A DNA stretch of 7,386 nucleotides from Alistipes sp. (lineage in GTDB: Bacteria > Bacteroidota > Bacteroidia > Bacteroidales > Rikenellaceae), in assembly GCA_017631135.1 (NCBI GenBank), contig JAGBTW010000116.1:1-7386 (forward strand), given 5' to 3'. Positions 1 to 6,760 of the stretch are shown one piece after another (positions within the stretch are counted from its first letter, which is position 1; every line of letters starts with the position of its first letter). The notes under the pieces were generated by a model. That model worked only from the letters and a program-made list of their open reading frames with translations. It was not told the origin of the DNA and made no database searches. The position numbers and the translations under genes are program-made.

Positions 1-306
1 ATGATGGTGGTAATCACGCTCTTTGATGCCTGTAGTAGCTCGGGTGTCATCACGCTGATATTTACCATGGCAAGCTATACCTATGGTCCGCTGTTGGGTC
101 TCTTTGCCTTTGGCATCCTCACGCGTCGCAGTGTGCGCGCTGCAGCTATCCCCGTTGTGGCAGTCGTCTCGCCAATAATATGTTATCTTGTGTCGGCAAA
201 CTCTGCTGTGTGGTTTGGGGGGTATGTCTTTAGCTACGAGTTGATTATCCTCAACGGCGCTATCACGATGCTTGGTCTTGTGCTCTTCTCTCGCTCTGCG
301 AAGTAA
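1..306 (+). CDS. Sodium:solute symporter (SSS family), C-terminal fragment
   Basis: This is the last 101 residues of an inner-membrane sodium-coupled solute transporter. The visible part has three hydrophobic segments, at about residues 14-40, 48-66 and 79-97. The stretch SYTYGPLLGLFAFGILT near residues 26-42 is, from memory, the conserved late-helix signature of Bacteroidetes SSS symporters. It is followed by a basic loop (RRSVRAA), a proline-containing helix, and the VWFGGY...ELIILNGAITMLGL ending usual for the family. Family members are roughly 450-550 residues long, so most of the protein lies left of the window. The ATG codons at positions 1 and 4 are probably internal methionines rather than the start. 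The substrate cannot be told from this fragment. The stop is TAA at 304-306, and a weak AT-rich hairpin follows. Confidence 0.85.
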   Translation: MMVVITLFDACSSSGVITLIFTMASYTYGPLLGLFAFGILTRRSVRAAAIPVVAVVSPIICYLVSANSAVWFGGYVFSYELIILNGAITMLGLVLFSRSAK

Positions 307-307
307 A

Positions 308-345
308 CACTTTATAATAAAAATATTGTCATTATAAGAATAGTG
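308..345 (+). terminator. Weak AT-rich hairpin after the symporter gene
   Basis: Two bases after the symporter stop, CACT (308-311) plus TTATAAT (312-318) can pair with ATTATAA (331-337) and AGTG (342-345), with a 12-nt loop and a 4-nt bulge. The stem is AT-rich and no long T tract follows, so this is only a possible transcript end. Confidence 0.3.
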
Positions 346-437
346 CGAAGGTAAGCATTATTGCATAAATATATCTGAAAATTGGTCTATTTTCGCAAAA
401 AGTCTTAAAAAAATAGTATGTATTATAAATATTTGTC

Positions 438-445
438 TATATTTG
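438..445 (+). promoter_or_regulatory. Putative -7 box (TATATTTG) for the BACON lipoprotein gene
   Basis: TATATTTG fits the Bacteroidetes -7 consensus TAnnTTTG and would give a leader of about 45-50 nt before the ATG at 499. No convincing TTTG -33 box is found about 19-21 nt upstream. A related sequence 50 bp upstream (TATTTTCG, 388-395) could be a degenerate second promoter. The whole 307-498 gap is very AT-rich and contains no gene. Confidence 0.5.
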
Positions 446-498
446 CATATTAGTAATATAGCTAAAAGGACACATTAATAATAACACATTAACCAAAA

Positions 499-2913
499 AT
501 GAACAAGATTTTCAAACTTCTAACAGCTCTATTTGTGTTTGTTGCAATCGTGGCGTGCCAAAAAGAGCCTGGCGTGGTAGCCCCCTCAAGCATCGAGGTC
601 GAGGCTACAGCGCTAACTGTAGACTCTCGTGGCGAAAGCATTAGCCTTGGCTACAGCATCAAGAACGCCATCGAGGGCGAGAGCCTCACCGTTGCAACCG
701 AGGCAGAGTGGGTGACAGCGGTCGTTGAGGTCGACAAGCTCACTATCACCGTGGGTGGCAACTACGACGATGCCGAGCGCACAGCGGAGCTCACACTCAA
801 GTATAAGAGCGCGACAGATGTGACAATAACAATCTCGCAGAGCCGCATCACCGCCGAGAACCCCATCGAGGTCGAGCTTGTCGACTATGACGCAACGACG
901 ATAACCATCTCGGTGCTTACTGCAGACCCTGCAACGACATGGGTACCTATGGTCACCTACAAGGAGTCGTGGGACTACTACAAGGGTAACCAGAATGACA
1001 TCTTCGAGGGTGACCTCGAGTATTTCAAATACTTGGCCGACGTAAACGACATTACGCTTGCCGATTTCCTCTCTTCAATCGTGGGCACAGGCTCGGAGGA
1101 GGCTATCCGCATCTCGCAGCTCTCGCCCGAGACAGAGTATGTCGTATATGTATATGGCATCAGCCTCGAGGGTGAGCGCACAACAGACATCATCCCCACA
1201 TTCGTGACTACGGAGCCTCCCCACCAGGGCGATATAACCTTCGAGTTTAGTGTTAAGGAGGAGGACTTTACGCTTGAGTACACCGTGACACCCTCGCACA
1301 CAGGCGTAGACTACTACTGTGGCATCATGTCGGAGGAGGAGCTCAACTACTGGAAGCAGCTGCTTGGCACGAACAACCTCAAGGAGATTGTGCAGACGGG
1401 TAGCATCGACAGCACCATAGAGCTTCTTCAGCAGTGGGGCTACATCGAGGAGCGCACCGAGTTCTTCTCTATCTACAACCTCTCGGACATCCTCGAGGAT
1501 GGATGGTTTGAGTGCAAGGCAGATACGAAGTACTATATCTTTGCTGCAAAGTGGAACGAGAACTGCGACATCATTGGCGAGGTGGGCTACTATGAGCACA
1601 CATCGGCGCACCTCGAGCCCTCGAGCAACGTCTTGACCCTTGAGCTCAAGAACCTCACACAGTCGTCAGTAGATGTTACCGTGCGCACTACAACCTACGA
1701 CCCATACGTTGTGTTGCCCTTGCGCAAGGATGCTGTTGAGGGGCTTAACGATGATGAGCTCTTCGAGCTTATAACCACCGAGTATGACTATGTTATTAGC
1801 AGCTACACCTACGAGGGAACATCTACGAACACCTTTAGCAGCATGCGCCCCGATAGTGACTATGTTATCGTGGCATTTGGCTATAAGGCGGGCACGCTTA
1901 CAACATCGCAGATGTGGCGTGAGGAGTTCCACACCCTCGCTTCGGGCGACCCCAAGGATTGCACCTTCCAGATGACCGTCATCCCAAGTGTGGATAATGC
2001 GTGGATCGAGATTATCCCCTCGGATAAGGGTCATGCCTACCACTGGATGATCTATCCTGCGGGCTACACTGCCGAGGATGCGATGTCTTACATCAAGAAC
2101 ACAATCATCAAGCGCGGCTACGACAACGACTACTCTGTCTTTGCATCGTGGGAGCTCACCCAGGGCGACGAGAATACTACGGTGTGGGACTTGGCACCCG
2201 ATACCGACTATAAGTTGGGCGTTGTGATTATGGACTTCGACGAGTGCGAGTTCTTGAGCGACGTATATTTTAGTGATGTGTTCCACACCGACGCAGTGGA
2301 GTATGCCGACATCGCTATCAGCATCGATATAGATAAGTATTTCGATGTCGACGAGCTCGTTGCTGCGGGTTACGAGGGCTTTGCGATGTATGCTGGCAAC
2401 GCCATGATTCCCGTTAAGGTGAACATCGAGGGCGAGTGCAGCATGTTCTACTATGACTTCTATGGCAACGATTTGACCGATACCGAGGACTATCCCGATA
2501 ACATCTTTTATGAGTACTTGTGGGATGGTGCGCCCTACGAGAGCGCAAGCTTCTTCCTCCCCTTCGACAAGGTTATGACCGTTATCGCTGTGGCATACGA
2601 CGATTTGGGCAACCCAAGCCCCCTCTATCGCGAGGCTGTCTGCTTCACCCGCGAGGGCTGCTCAACGGTTGAGGAGTACGAGGCTATGCAGACATCCGCA
2701 AAGAGCGCCTATGTTGCTCCCAAGAGCATCGTTGTTAGCGAGCCTGTTGTTGAGGCGCGCAAGAGCCCCGCTACAGCTCCCGCCATCTGCTCTGATGTTA
2801 TGAGCGCAGATATTAAGGCCAAGGGCGAGGCTATGCTTAAGGCAAATGCCAAGCGAGAGCTCGATGCCCGCAAGGCGAAGGCGGCAAAAATGACCCGCTT
2901 CGTGGCTCGATAG
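499..2913 (+). CDS. Large outer-membrane lipoprotein with BACON domain and about five Ig/FN3-like modules
   Basis: Predicted 804-residue lipoprotein, probably outer-membrane anchored and possibly surface exposed. Residues 1-20 form a lipoprotein signal peptide with the lipobox IVAC, so Cys20 would be lipidated. The next residues QKEP resemble the charged export signal of Bacteroidetes surface lipoproteins. Residues about 30-116 look like a BACON domain (EWVTAVV core, ending TITISQSR), usually associated with carbohydrate or mucin binding. Then come about five beta-sandwich modules, near 120-241, 244-372, 375-482, 484-600 and 601-718. The first, third and fourth carry an FN3-like turn such as LSPETEYVVYVYG, MRPDSDYVIVAFG or LAPDTDYKLGVVI; the second has a diverged form (KADTKYYIFAAKW) and the fifth is weakest. 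They are rich in Asp, Glu and Tyr. Residues 719-804 are Ala-, Lys- and Arg-rich and end in a basic, probably helical tail. No catalytic motif is seen. The ligand is unknown. It is convergent with the phosphoesterase gene and appears monocistronic. The start is supported by the signal peptide and the A-rich sequence just upstream. Confidence 0.85.
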   Translation: MNKIFKLLTALFVFVAIVACQKEPGVVAPSSIEVEATALTVDSRGESISLGYSIKNAIEGESLTVATEAEWVTAVVEVDKLTITVGGNYDDAERTAELTLKYKSATDVTITISQSRITAENPIEVELVDYDATTITISVLTADPATTWVPMVTYKESWDYYKGNQNDIFEGDLEYFKYLADVNDITLADFLSSIVGTGSEEAIRISQLSPETEYVVYVYGISLEGERTTDIIPTFVTTEPPHQGDITFEFSVKEEDFTLEYTVTPSHTGVDYYCGIMSEEELNYWKQLLGTNNLKEIVQTGSIDSTIELLQQWGYIEERTEFFSIYNLSDILEDGWFECKADTKYYIFAAKWNENCDIIGEVGYYEHTSAHLEPSSNVLTLELKNLTQSSVDVTVRTTTYDPYVVLPLRKDAVEGLNDDELFELITTEYDYVISSYTYEGTSTNTFSSMRPDSDYVIVAFGYKAGTLTTSQMWREEFHTLASGDPKDCTFQMTVIPSVDNAWIEIIPSDKGHAYHWMIYPAGYTAEDAMSYIKNTIIKRGYDNDYSVFASWELTQGDENTTVWDLAPDTDYKLGVVIMDFDECEFLSDVYFSDVFHTDAVEYADIAISIDIDKYFDVDELVAAGYEGFAMYAGNAMIPVKVNIEGECSMFYYDFYGNDLTDTEDYPDNIFYEYLWDGAPYESASFFLPFDKVMTVIAVAYDDLGNPSPLYREAVCFTREGCSTVEEYEAMQTSAKSAYVAPKSIVVSEPVVEARKSPATAPAICSDVMSADIKAKGEAMLKANAKRELDARKAKAAKMTRFVAR

Positions 2914-2967
2914 CGATTGTGTGTAAATAAAAGAAGAAGCTGTCTAACAAGGCTACTTTGTCGTTAC

Positions 2968-3027
2968 GCTTGCCTCGCAAATCCTCATTTACGTCAAGTA
3001 AACTGCGGTTTTCGAGTCTGCGCAAGC
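2968..3027. repeat. Imperfect intergenic hairpin, possible dispersed repeat
   Basis: GCTTGC (2968-2973) plus CTCG (2974-2977) pairs with CGAG (3013-3016) and, after a short bulge, GCAAGC (3022-3027). Near the tip, TTTAC (2988-2992) pairs with GTAAA (2998-3002) around the loop GTCAA. The middle of the stem is mismatched. It lies in the non-coding gap between two convergent genes. From memory, similar TTACGCTTGC...GCGCAAGC stretches recur between genes in Bacteroidales, but only one copy is present here, so the dispersed-repeat label is inference. Confidence 0.4.
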
Positions 3028-3065
3028 CTAAAATTAGCTCTTGTTATACAACTTCTATACAATGA

Positions 3066-3097
3066 GAGGGTGTCCGCAAAACTTGTTGGACACCCTC
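3066..3097. terminator. Strong hairpin terminator between convergent genes
   Basis: A perfect 10-bp stem, GAGGGTGTCC (3066-3075) with GGACACCCTC (3088-3097), has a 12-nt loop. AATGA (3061-3065) and TCATT (3101-3105) can extend it past a 3-nt bulge. It sits 16 nt beyond the minus-strand phosphoesterase stop and about 150 nt after the plus-strand lipoprotein stop, so it could end transcripts from both sides. T runs on either strand are short. Confidence 0.7.
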
Positions 3098-3113
3098 ATT
3101 TCATTGTCGTAGC

Positions 3114-3602
3114 CTATTTCGGCCATTCGCCAATCTCCATGTTCTTTATCTCGCCAGCTTCGATATCAAACCTCACGGCTGTGCGTAGGCGGTGTATGCC
3201 ATATATGCCCGCGGCACCGGGGTTTATGTGCAGGAGGTTGTAGATGGGGTCGTAGATAACCTTCAGGATGTGTGAGTGTCCCGACACGAAAATCTTTGGT
3301 TGTGCGCCATGTATCAGCTGCAGCGCCTTGGGCGAGTAGTTGCGCGGGTAGCCACCTATGTGCATCATCAGCACCTTGCATCCCTCGACCTCGAAGCAGT
3401 TGCTCTCGTGGTATATGCGTCGCATCACGCCGCCGTCGATGTTACCGTATACGGCGCGCAGGGGCTTGTATGCGGCTATGGCATCCGCCACCTCTATTGA
3501 GCCGAAGTCACCCGCATGCCACACCTCGTCGCAGGGTGCGAGGAATGTTTTTAGCTTGTCGTCGAAGCAGCCGTGCGTATCTGAAATAATGCCAATCTTC
3601 AT
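3114..3602 (-). CDS. YfcE/MJ0936-type metallophosphoesterase
   Basis: Predicted 162-residue soluble cytoplasmic metal-dependent phosphodiesterase or phosphatase of the calcineurin-like superfamily. All metal-site motifs are present in order: D8-x-H10 in SDTHG, GD32 in HAGDFGS, GN54ID56 in YGNID, H81 in MMHIGG, GHSH (109-111), and NPGAAG (127-132). The length matches the compact YfcE/MJ0936 group, whose members act on model phosphodiesters such as bis-p-nitrophenyl phosphate; the natural substrate is usually unknown. I chose the ATG at 3602 because MKIGIISDTHG is the family's normal beginning and because a -7 box at 3629-3636 leaves only a very short leader for the upstream ATGs (3614, 3620). 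The longer frame back to 3680 would run through the promoter. It is divergent from the acyltransferase gene and has no partner gene on its strand in the window. Confidence 0.93.
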   Translation of the reverse strand: MKIGIISDTHGCFDDKLKTFLAPCDEVWHAGDFGSIEVADAIAAYKPLRAVYGNIDGGVMRRIYHESNCFEVEGCKVLMMHIGGYPRNYSPKALQLIHGAQPKIFVSGHSHILKVIYDPIYNLLHINPGAAGIYGIHRLRTAVRFDIEAGEIKNMEIGEWPK

Positions 3603-3628
3603 ACCTTTTGTCATTCTCATTTCTACGA

Positions 3629-3636
3629 CAAAGGTA
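3629..3636 (-). promoter_or_regulatory. -7 promoter box (TACCTTTG) for the phosphoesterase gene
   Basis: On the minus strand this reads TACCTTTG, a full match to TAnnTTTG, 26 nt before the chosen ATG. No TTTG -33 box is evident at the expected distance. It is identical to the box for the divergent gene at 3708-3715. Confidence 0.6.
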
Positions 3637-3661
3637 CTAAAAAAGTTGTTCGTGCGGAGTG

Positions 3662-3681
3662 TTTGATATAAAAATATCAAA
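3662..3681. promoter_or_regulatory. Palindrome 1 in the divergent promoter region
   Basis: TTTGATAT (3662-3669) and ATATCAAA (3674-3681) form a perfect 8-bp inverted repeat with a 4-nt spacer. It lies between the two divergent -7 boxes and could be an operator half-site pair. AT richness makes chance occurrence possible. Confidence 0.4.
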
Positions 3682-3686
3682 ATCGG

Positions 3687-3707
3687 GTCAATTTGATAAA
3701 AATTGAC
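3687..3707. promoter_or_regulatory. Palindrome 2, abutting the acyltransferase -7 box
   Basis: GTCAATTT (3687-3694) and AAATTGAC (3700-3707) form a perfect 8-bp inverted repeat with a 5-nt spacer. It ends exactly where the -7 box at 3708 begins, filling the place where RNA polymerase would contact the spacer, so a bound regulator could block or modulate transcription. No regulator gene is next to it in this window. Confidence 0.45.
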
Positions 3708-3715
3708 TACCTTTG
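3708..3715 (+). promoter_or_regulatory. -7 promoter box (TACCTTTG) for the acyltransferase-esterase unit
   Basis: TACCTTTG fully matches TAnnTTTG and lies 24 nt before the ATG at 3740. A canonical -33 TTTG is missing at 19-21 nt. A TTTG at 3692-3695 is too close and lies inside palindrome 2. Confidence 0.65.
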
Positions 3716-3739
3716 TGGCTGTTTATAACCCAACTGAAG

Positions 3740-4819
3740 ATGAATAACTTGAGCAAGCGCATAGGCTATATCGACGCCCTTCGTGGCTTCACCATGATAT
3801 TGGTCGTCTTTAGCCATATCTACATACCCAACGACACCCCTCTGAACCAGTTTTTCATTAACATACGCATGCCGCTCTTCTTCTTCATCAGCGGCTTTAT
3901 CTCGTTTCGTCGCGAGCAGTCGTGGAGCGGTGCGGATGTTGTCTCGCGCCTGGGCAGCAAGGTGCGCACGATGATTATCCCCGCGCTTGTTGTGGGTCTT
4001 GTCTTCACGCTCATGTACCCTGGTGCGCCTATTAGCGACTTCTTCACGCGCCCCACGAAGATGGGCTATTGGTTCACATTCGCGCTCTTTAATATGCTGT
4101 GCCTCTACTATGTGGCACGCCGCATGCACTCTCGTCGTGGCGTGGCGCCGCTCGAGATGTTCGCCAAGCGCTTCTATGTCGTGGGTCTCGTGTCGTTCTT
4201 TGCCCTCTCCGACCTCTCGGGCTTGGGCTATGTCGATACCACGCTCACGTTGAGCATGACGTTCAAGTATCTGCACTTCTTCGCTTTTGGTGCTCTGTGC
4301 AGCTGCAATAGAGGGTGGTTTGAGCGCACGCTCGACAGTGGTGCGAGGATGGCTGTCGTCGTTGTCGGTCTCTTTGTGCTGTCGTGGTGGATAATCACGC
4401 TCAAGGATAATATCGAGCTCTACATCGCCCATGTGAGCTATAAGTATGTCGTTATCTTGAGCTCCGCTGTTAGGGCGCTTGTGGGCTACTTTGGCATCCT
4501 CACGGTGTTTGGTCTCTTCCGCCGCTATGGCGCATTCTTCTCCGAGAATGTGTATGTGGGTAAGCCCCTGCAGTTTGTTGGTCGCAACACGCTCGATGTC
4601 TACCTCTTGCACTACTTCGTGTTGCTCGGCATGCCCGATGTGTTGCGCCCCTATGTCGTCGATACGAATAACTTGCTTATGCCCCTTGTCGTGGGTCTCG
4701 GCGTTGCTGTTGTCGTTGTGGGTGTGTCGCTGCTGCTGTCACGGGTCATCCGCTTGAGCGACTACCTGGCATACTACCTTCTTGGTGCTCGTAATATCGA
4801 TTTGAAGAGAGATAAATAA
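3740..4819 (+). CDS. Acyltransferase 3 family membrane protein (sugar O-acetylase-like)
   Basis: Predicted 359-residue multi-pass inner-membrane O-acyltransferase of the acyltransferase-3 family, whose members transfer acetyl or similar groups to sugars of exopolysaccharide, O-antigen or other glycans. The first helix carries the family's R-x10-H motif: R15 in IDALRG and H26 in FSH. RMPLFFFISGF follows, then KVRTMIIPALVVG, matching the conserved cytoplasmic-loop and helix pattern. About ten hydrophobic helices span the rest, with a late NTLDVYLLHYF helix typical of the family. The frame extends upstream to a TTG at 3713, but that codon overlaps the -7 box, so the ATG at 3740 is the better start. 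The esterase gene begins 17 nt after its stop, so the two are probably co-transcribed. The acceptor is not identifiable. Fucose 4-O-acetylase-like proteins (COG3594) are the closest group I recognise. Confidence 0.9.
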   Translation: MNNLSKRIGYIDALRGFTMILVVFSHIYIPNDTPLNQFFINIRMPLFFFISGFISFRREQSWSGADVVSRLGSKVRTMIIPALVVGLVFTLMYPGAPISDFFTRPTKMGYWFTFALFNMLCLYYVARRMHSRRGVAPLEMFAKRFYVVGLVSFFALSDLSGLGYVDTTLTLSMTFKYLHFFAFGALCSCNRGWFERTLDSGARMAVVVVGLFVLSWWIITLKDNIELYIAHVSYKYVVILSSAVRALVGYFGILTVFGLFRRYGAFFSENVYVGKPLQFVGRNTLDVYLLHYFVLLGMPDVLRPYVVDTNNLLMPLVVGLGVAVVVVGVSLLLSRVIRLSDYLAYYLLGARNIDLKRDK

Positions 4820-4833
4820 TTAAATACAAGTAA

Positions 4834-5976
<1,143 letters not shown>

Positions 5977-5989
5977 TTAGTATCAGCTA

Positions 5990-6031
5990 TTACGTTGTCA
6001 TGTTGAACGAAGGTGAAACATGACAACGTAA
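5990..6031. terminator. Perfect 15-bp hairpin after the esterase gene
   Basis: TTACGTTGTCATGTT (5990-6004) pairs perfectly with its complement at 6017-6031 around a 12-nt loop, starting 13 nt after the esterase stop. It may end the acyltransferase-esterase transcript. Its inner part (5996-6025) starts TGTCAT and ends ATGACA, with TGAACGAAGGTGAAACAT inside, and so resembles a single end of the repeats at 6050-6142 and 6164-6327. It could therefore be a reduced repeat copy serving as a terminator. Confidence 0.6.
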
Positions 6032-6049
6032 ATAACTGACAATCAATAT

Positions 6050-6142
6050 TGTCATCTTGAGCTATAGCGAAAGATCTCCAGGTCTCCGAGGCGGTCGATG
6101 GTCGTGCTACCCGAGAGATGTTTCACTTCGTTCAGGATGACA
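6050..6142. repeat. Short inverted-repeat element, copy 1 (TGTCAT...ATGACA, 93 bp)
   Basis: The ends are inverted repeats: TGTCATCTTGAGC at the left against the complement of GTTCAGGATGACA at the right (11 of 13 match). Inside, GAAAGATCTC (6069-6078) pairs with GAGATGTTTC (6115-6124) with one mismatch, so almost the whole element folds into a long hairpin with a 36-nt loop. It has no coding capacity. It resembles REP/MITE-like intergenic repeats that I recall as common in Bacteroidales genomes. The type assignment is inference. Confidence 0.7.
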
Positions 6143-6163
6143 TATTATTGTATCACTATACTC

Positions 6164-6327
6164 TGTCATGTTGAGCGCAAGCGAAACATCTCAAGGCTTG
6201 CAAGGCGATTGACTGTCGTGCTGCCCGAGAGATCCTTGAGTTCCTCTACCCTGCTCCGCCATGGCATAACAAGCGAGCTTGTTCTGCTCATAGCTTAATC
6301 GCAGCGTTCACTCCGTTCAGGATGACA
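6164..6327. repeat. Short inverted-repeat element, copy 2 (164 bp, carries an insertion)
   Basis: The ends are TGTCATGTTGAGC (6164-6176) and GTTCAGGATGACA (6315-6327). The core GTCGTGCTGCCCGAGAGAT (6215-6233) matches copy 1 at 18 of 19 bases and lies the same 51 bp from the left end. The right ends match at 20 of 22 bases. The extra length, about 71 bp, falls between 6234 and 6305 and contains its own hairpin, AACAAGC-GA-GCTTGTT (6268-6283), plus the palindrome GCCATGGC (6258-6265). A 66-codon frame over this stretch (6098-6298) is an artefact of the repeats. Confidence 0.7.
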
Positions 6328-6365
6328 GTGTGTGGCATTGTCGTTGATTATCAATGTATTACTAA

Positions 6366-6388
6366 TTGCTAATTACTCATTGCTAATT
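6366..6388. repeat. Short direct repeat TTGCTAATT, two copies
   Basis: TTGCTAATT occurs at 6366-6374 and 6380-6388 within an AT-rich stretch. It is too short and too few for a CRISPR or iteron array. Nothing else is seen between 6328 and 6387. Confidence 0.45.
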
Positions 6389-6398
6389 GTTCTTGCCT

Positions 6399-6458
6399 CC
6401 GCCGCATGGCGAAAAAAGAGTGTTCTTGCCATGCGTAACGTGGCGGATGTGGTTTTTT
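6399..6458 (+). terminator. Compound hairpin followed by a T tract
   Basis: CCGCC (6399-6403) and GCATGGC (6404-6410) pair with GCCATGC (6428-6434) and, after a 7-nt bulge, GGCGG (6442-6446). AAGA (6416-6419) and TCTT (6424-6427) can form an inner stem. Six T residues follow at 6453-6458, giving the look of an intrinsic terminator just before the next promoter. TGTTCTTGCC occurs twice, at 6388-6397 and 6421-6430, the second copy forming part of the stem. Confidence 0.5.
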
Positions 6459-6469
6459 ATGCCTAAATG

Positions 6470-6501
6470 TTTGGTGGAAAGGAGTTTGTTTGCTAACTTT
6501 G
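6470..6501 (+). promoter_or_regulatory. Bacteroidetes promoter (TTTG-N20-TAACTTTG) for the small-protein/fimbrillin unit
   Basis: A -33 box TTTG (6470-6473) and a -7 box TAACTTTG (6494-6501) are separated by 20 nt. This is the only promoter in the window with both elements at the expected spacing. Transcription should begin near 6505-6510, leaving an AU-rich leader of about 75 nt. In the leader, TTTACC (6516-6521) and GGTAAA (6525-6530) form a small hairpin. Confidence 0.75.
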
Positions 6502-6580
6502 CATCGAAAATGTGCTTTACCGAAGGTAAAAGATGCTGTTTGAATTTTATTCGATATTAAATTTATAATTTTTTAACACT

Positions 6581-6745
6581 ATGAAAACTAACAAATTGTT
6601 TGGTGGCGAGTATGTTGCTCCTGCCATCGAGGTGGTCTCAACCGTTGTTGAGGCAGGTTTTGAGGGCTCTCTCGGTGTTGCCTTGACTTATGGCGATGAG
6701 GGTGCTGCTGGCGTAATTGAGGATGGTAACTCTTATGATCTCTAA
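6581..6745 (+). CDS. Small acidic hypothetical protein (54 aa) upstream of the fimbrillin-like gene
   Basis: A 54-residue frame, beginning MKTNKLFGGEYVAPAIEVV and ending EDGNSYDL, with TAA at 6743-6745. It has a basic N-terminus without a hydrophobic signal segment, an ExYxxPxIEVV-type stretch, an EAGFEGS segment, a Gly/Ala-rich middle and an acidic end, and no cysteine. It is likely real because it lies behind the best promoter of the window with an A/T-rich leader, has purposeful codon use, and is followed after 15 nt by a lipoprotein start. I recall short Bacteroidales proteins of the form MKK-Y-x-aP-x-IEVV...E-x-GF-x-x-S next to fimbrillin-type or secreted genes, but no function is known to me. 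It could be an unrecognised substrate, accessory factor or leader-bearing peptide; none of these is shown by the sequence. Confidence 0.72.
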   Translation: MKTNKLFGGEYVAPAIEVVSTVVEAGFEGSLGVALTYGDEGAAGVIEDGNSYDL

Positions 6746-6760
6746 AAAACTAATGCAACG

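Noticed and set aside
1075..1611. Long minus-strand frame inside the BACON lipoprotein gene (also 978-1301 and 1666-2286)
   Set aside because: These are antisense frames produced by the regular codon bias of the real gene. Their translations show no recognisable domain, and they lack promoters of their own.
2917..3243. Plus-strand 108-codon frame in the convergent gap
   Set aside because: It crosses the terminator hairpin and enters the phosphoesterase gene on the wrong strand, and shows no domain.
3603..3680. N-terminal extension of the phosphoesterase
   Set aside because: The added residues are not part of the family fold, and the frame would cross its own promoter. The protein normally begins right before the SDTHG motif.
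3713..3739. Upstream TTG start for the acyltransferase
   Set aside because: The TTG lies inside the -7 box. The ATG at 3740 places the family's usual RIGYIDALRG near the N-terminus.
3707..4612. 301-codon minus-strand frame opposite the acyltransferase gene
   Set aside because: The plus-strand protein has clear family motifs. The antisense product is charged and low in hydrophobic core, without a family match.
6098..6298. Plus-strand 66-codon frame in the repeat region
   Set aside because: It runs across both inverted-repeat elements and has no start context. Its apparent internal similarity comes from the repeated DNA.
6366..6388. Possible CRISPR or iteron array
   Set aside because: There are only two 9-bp copies, with no regular spacers and no cas or rep gene.
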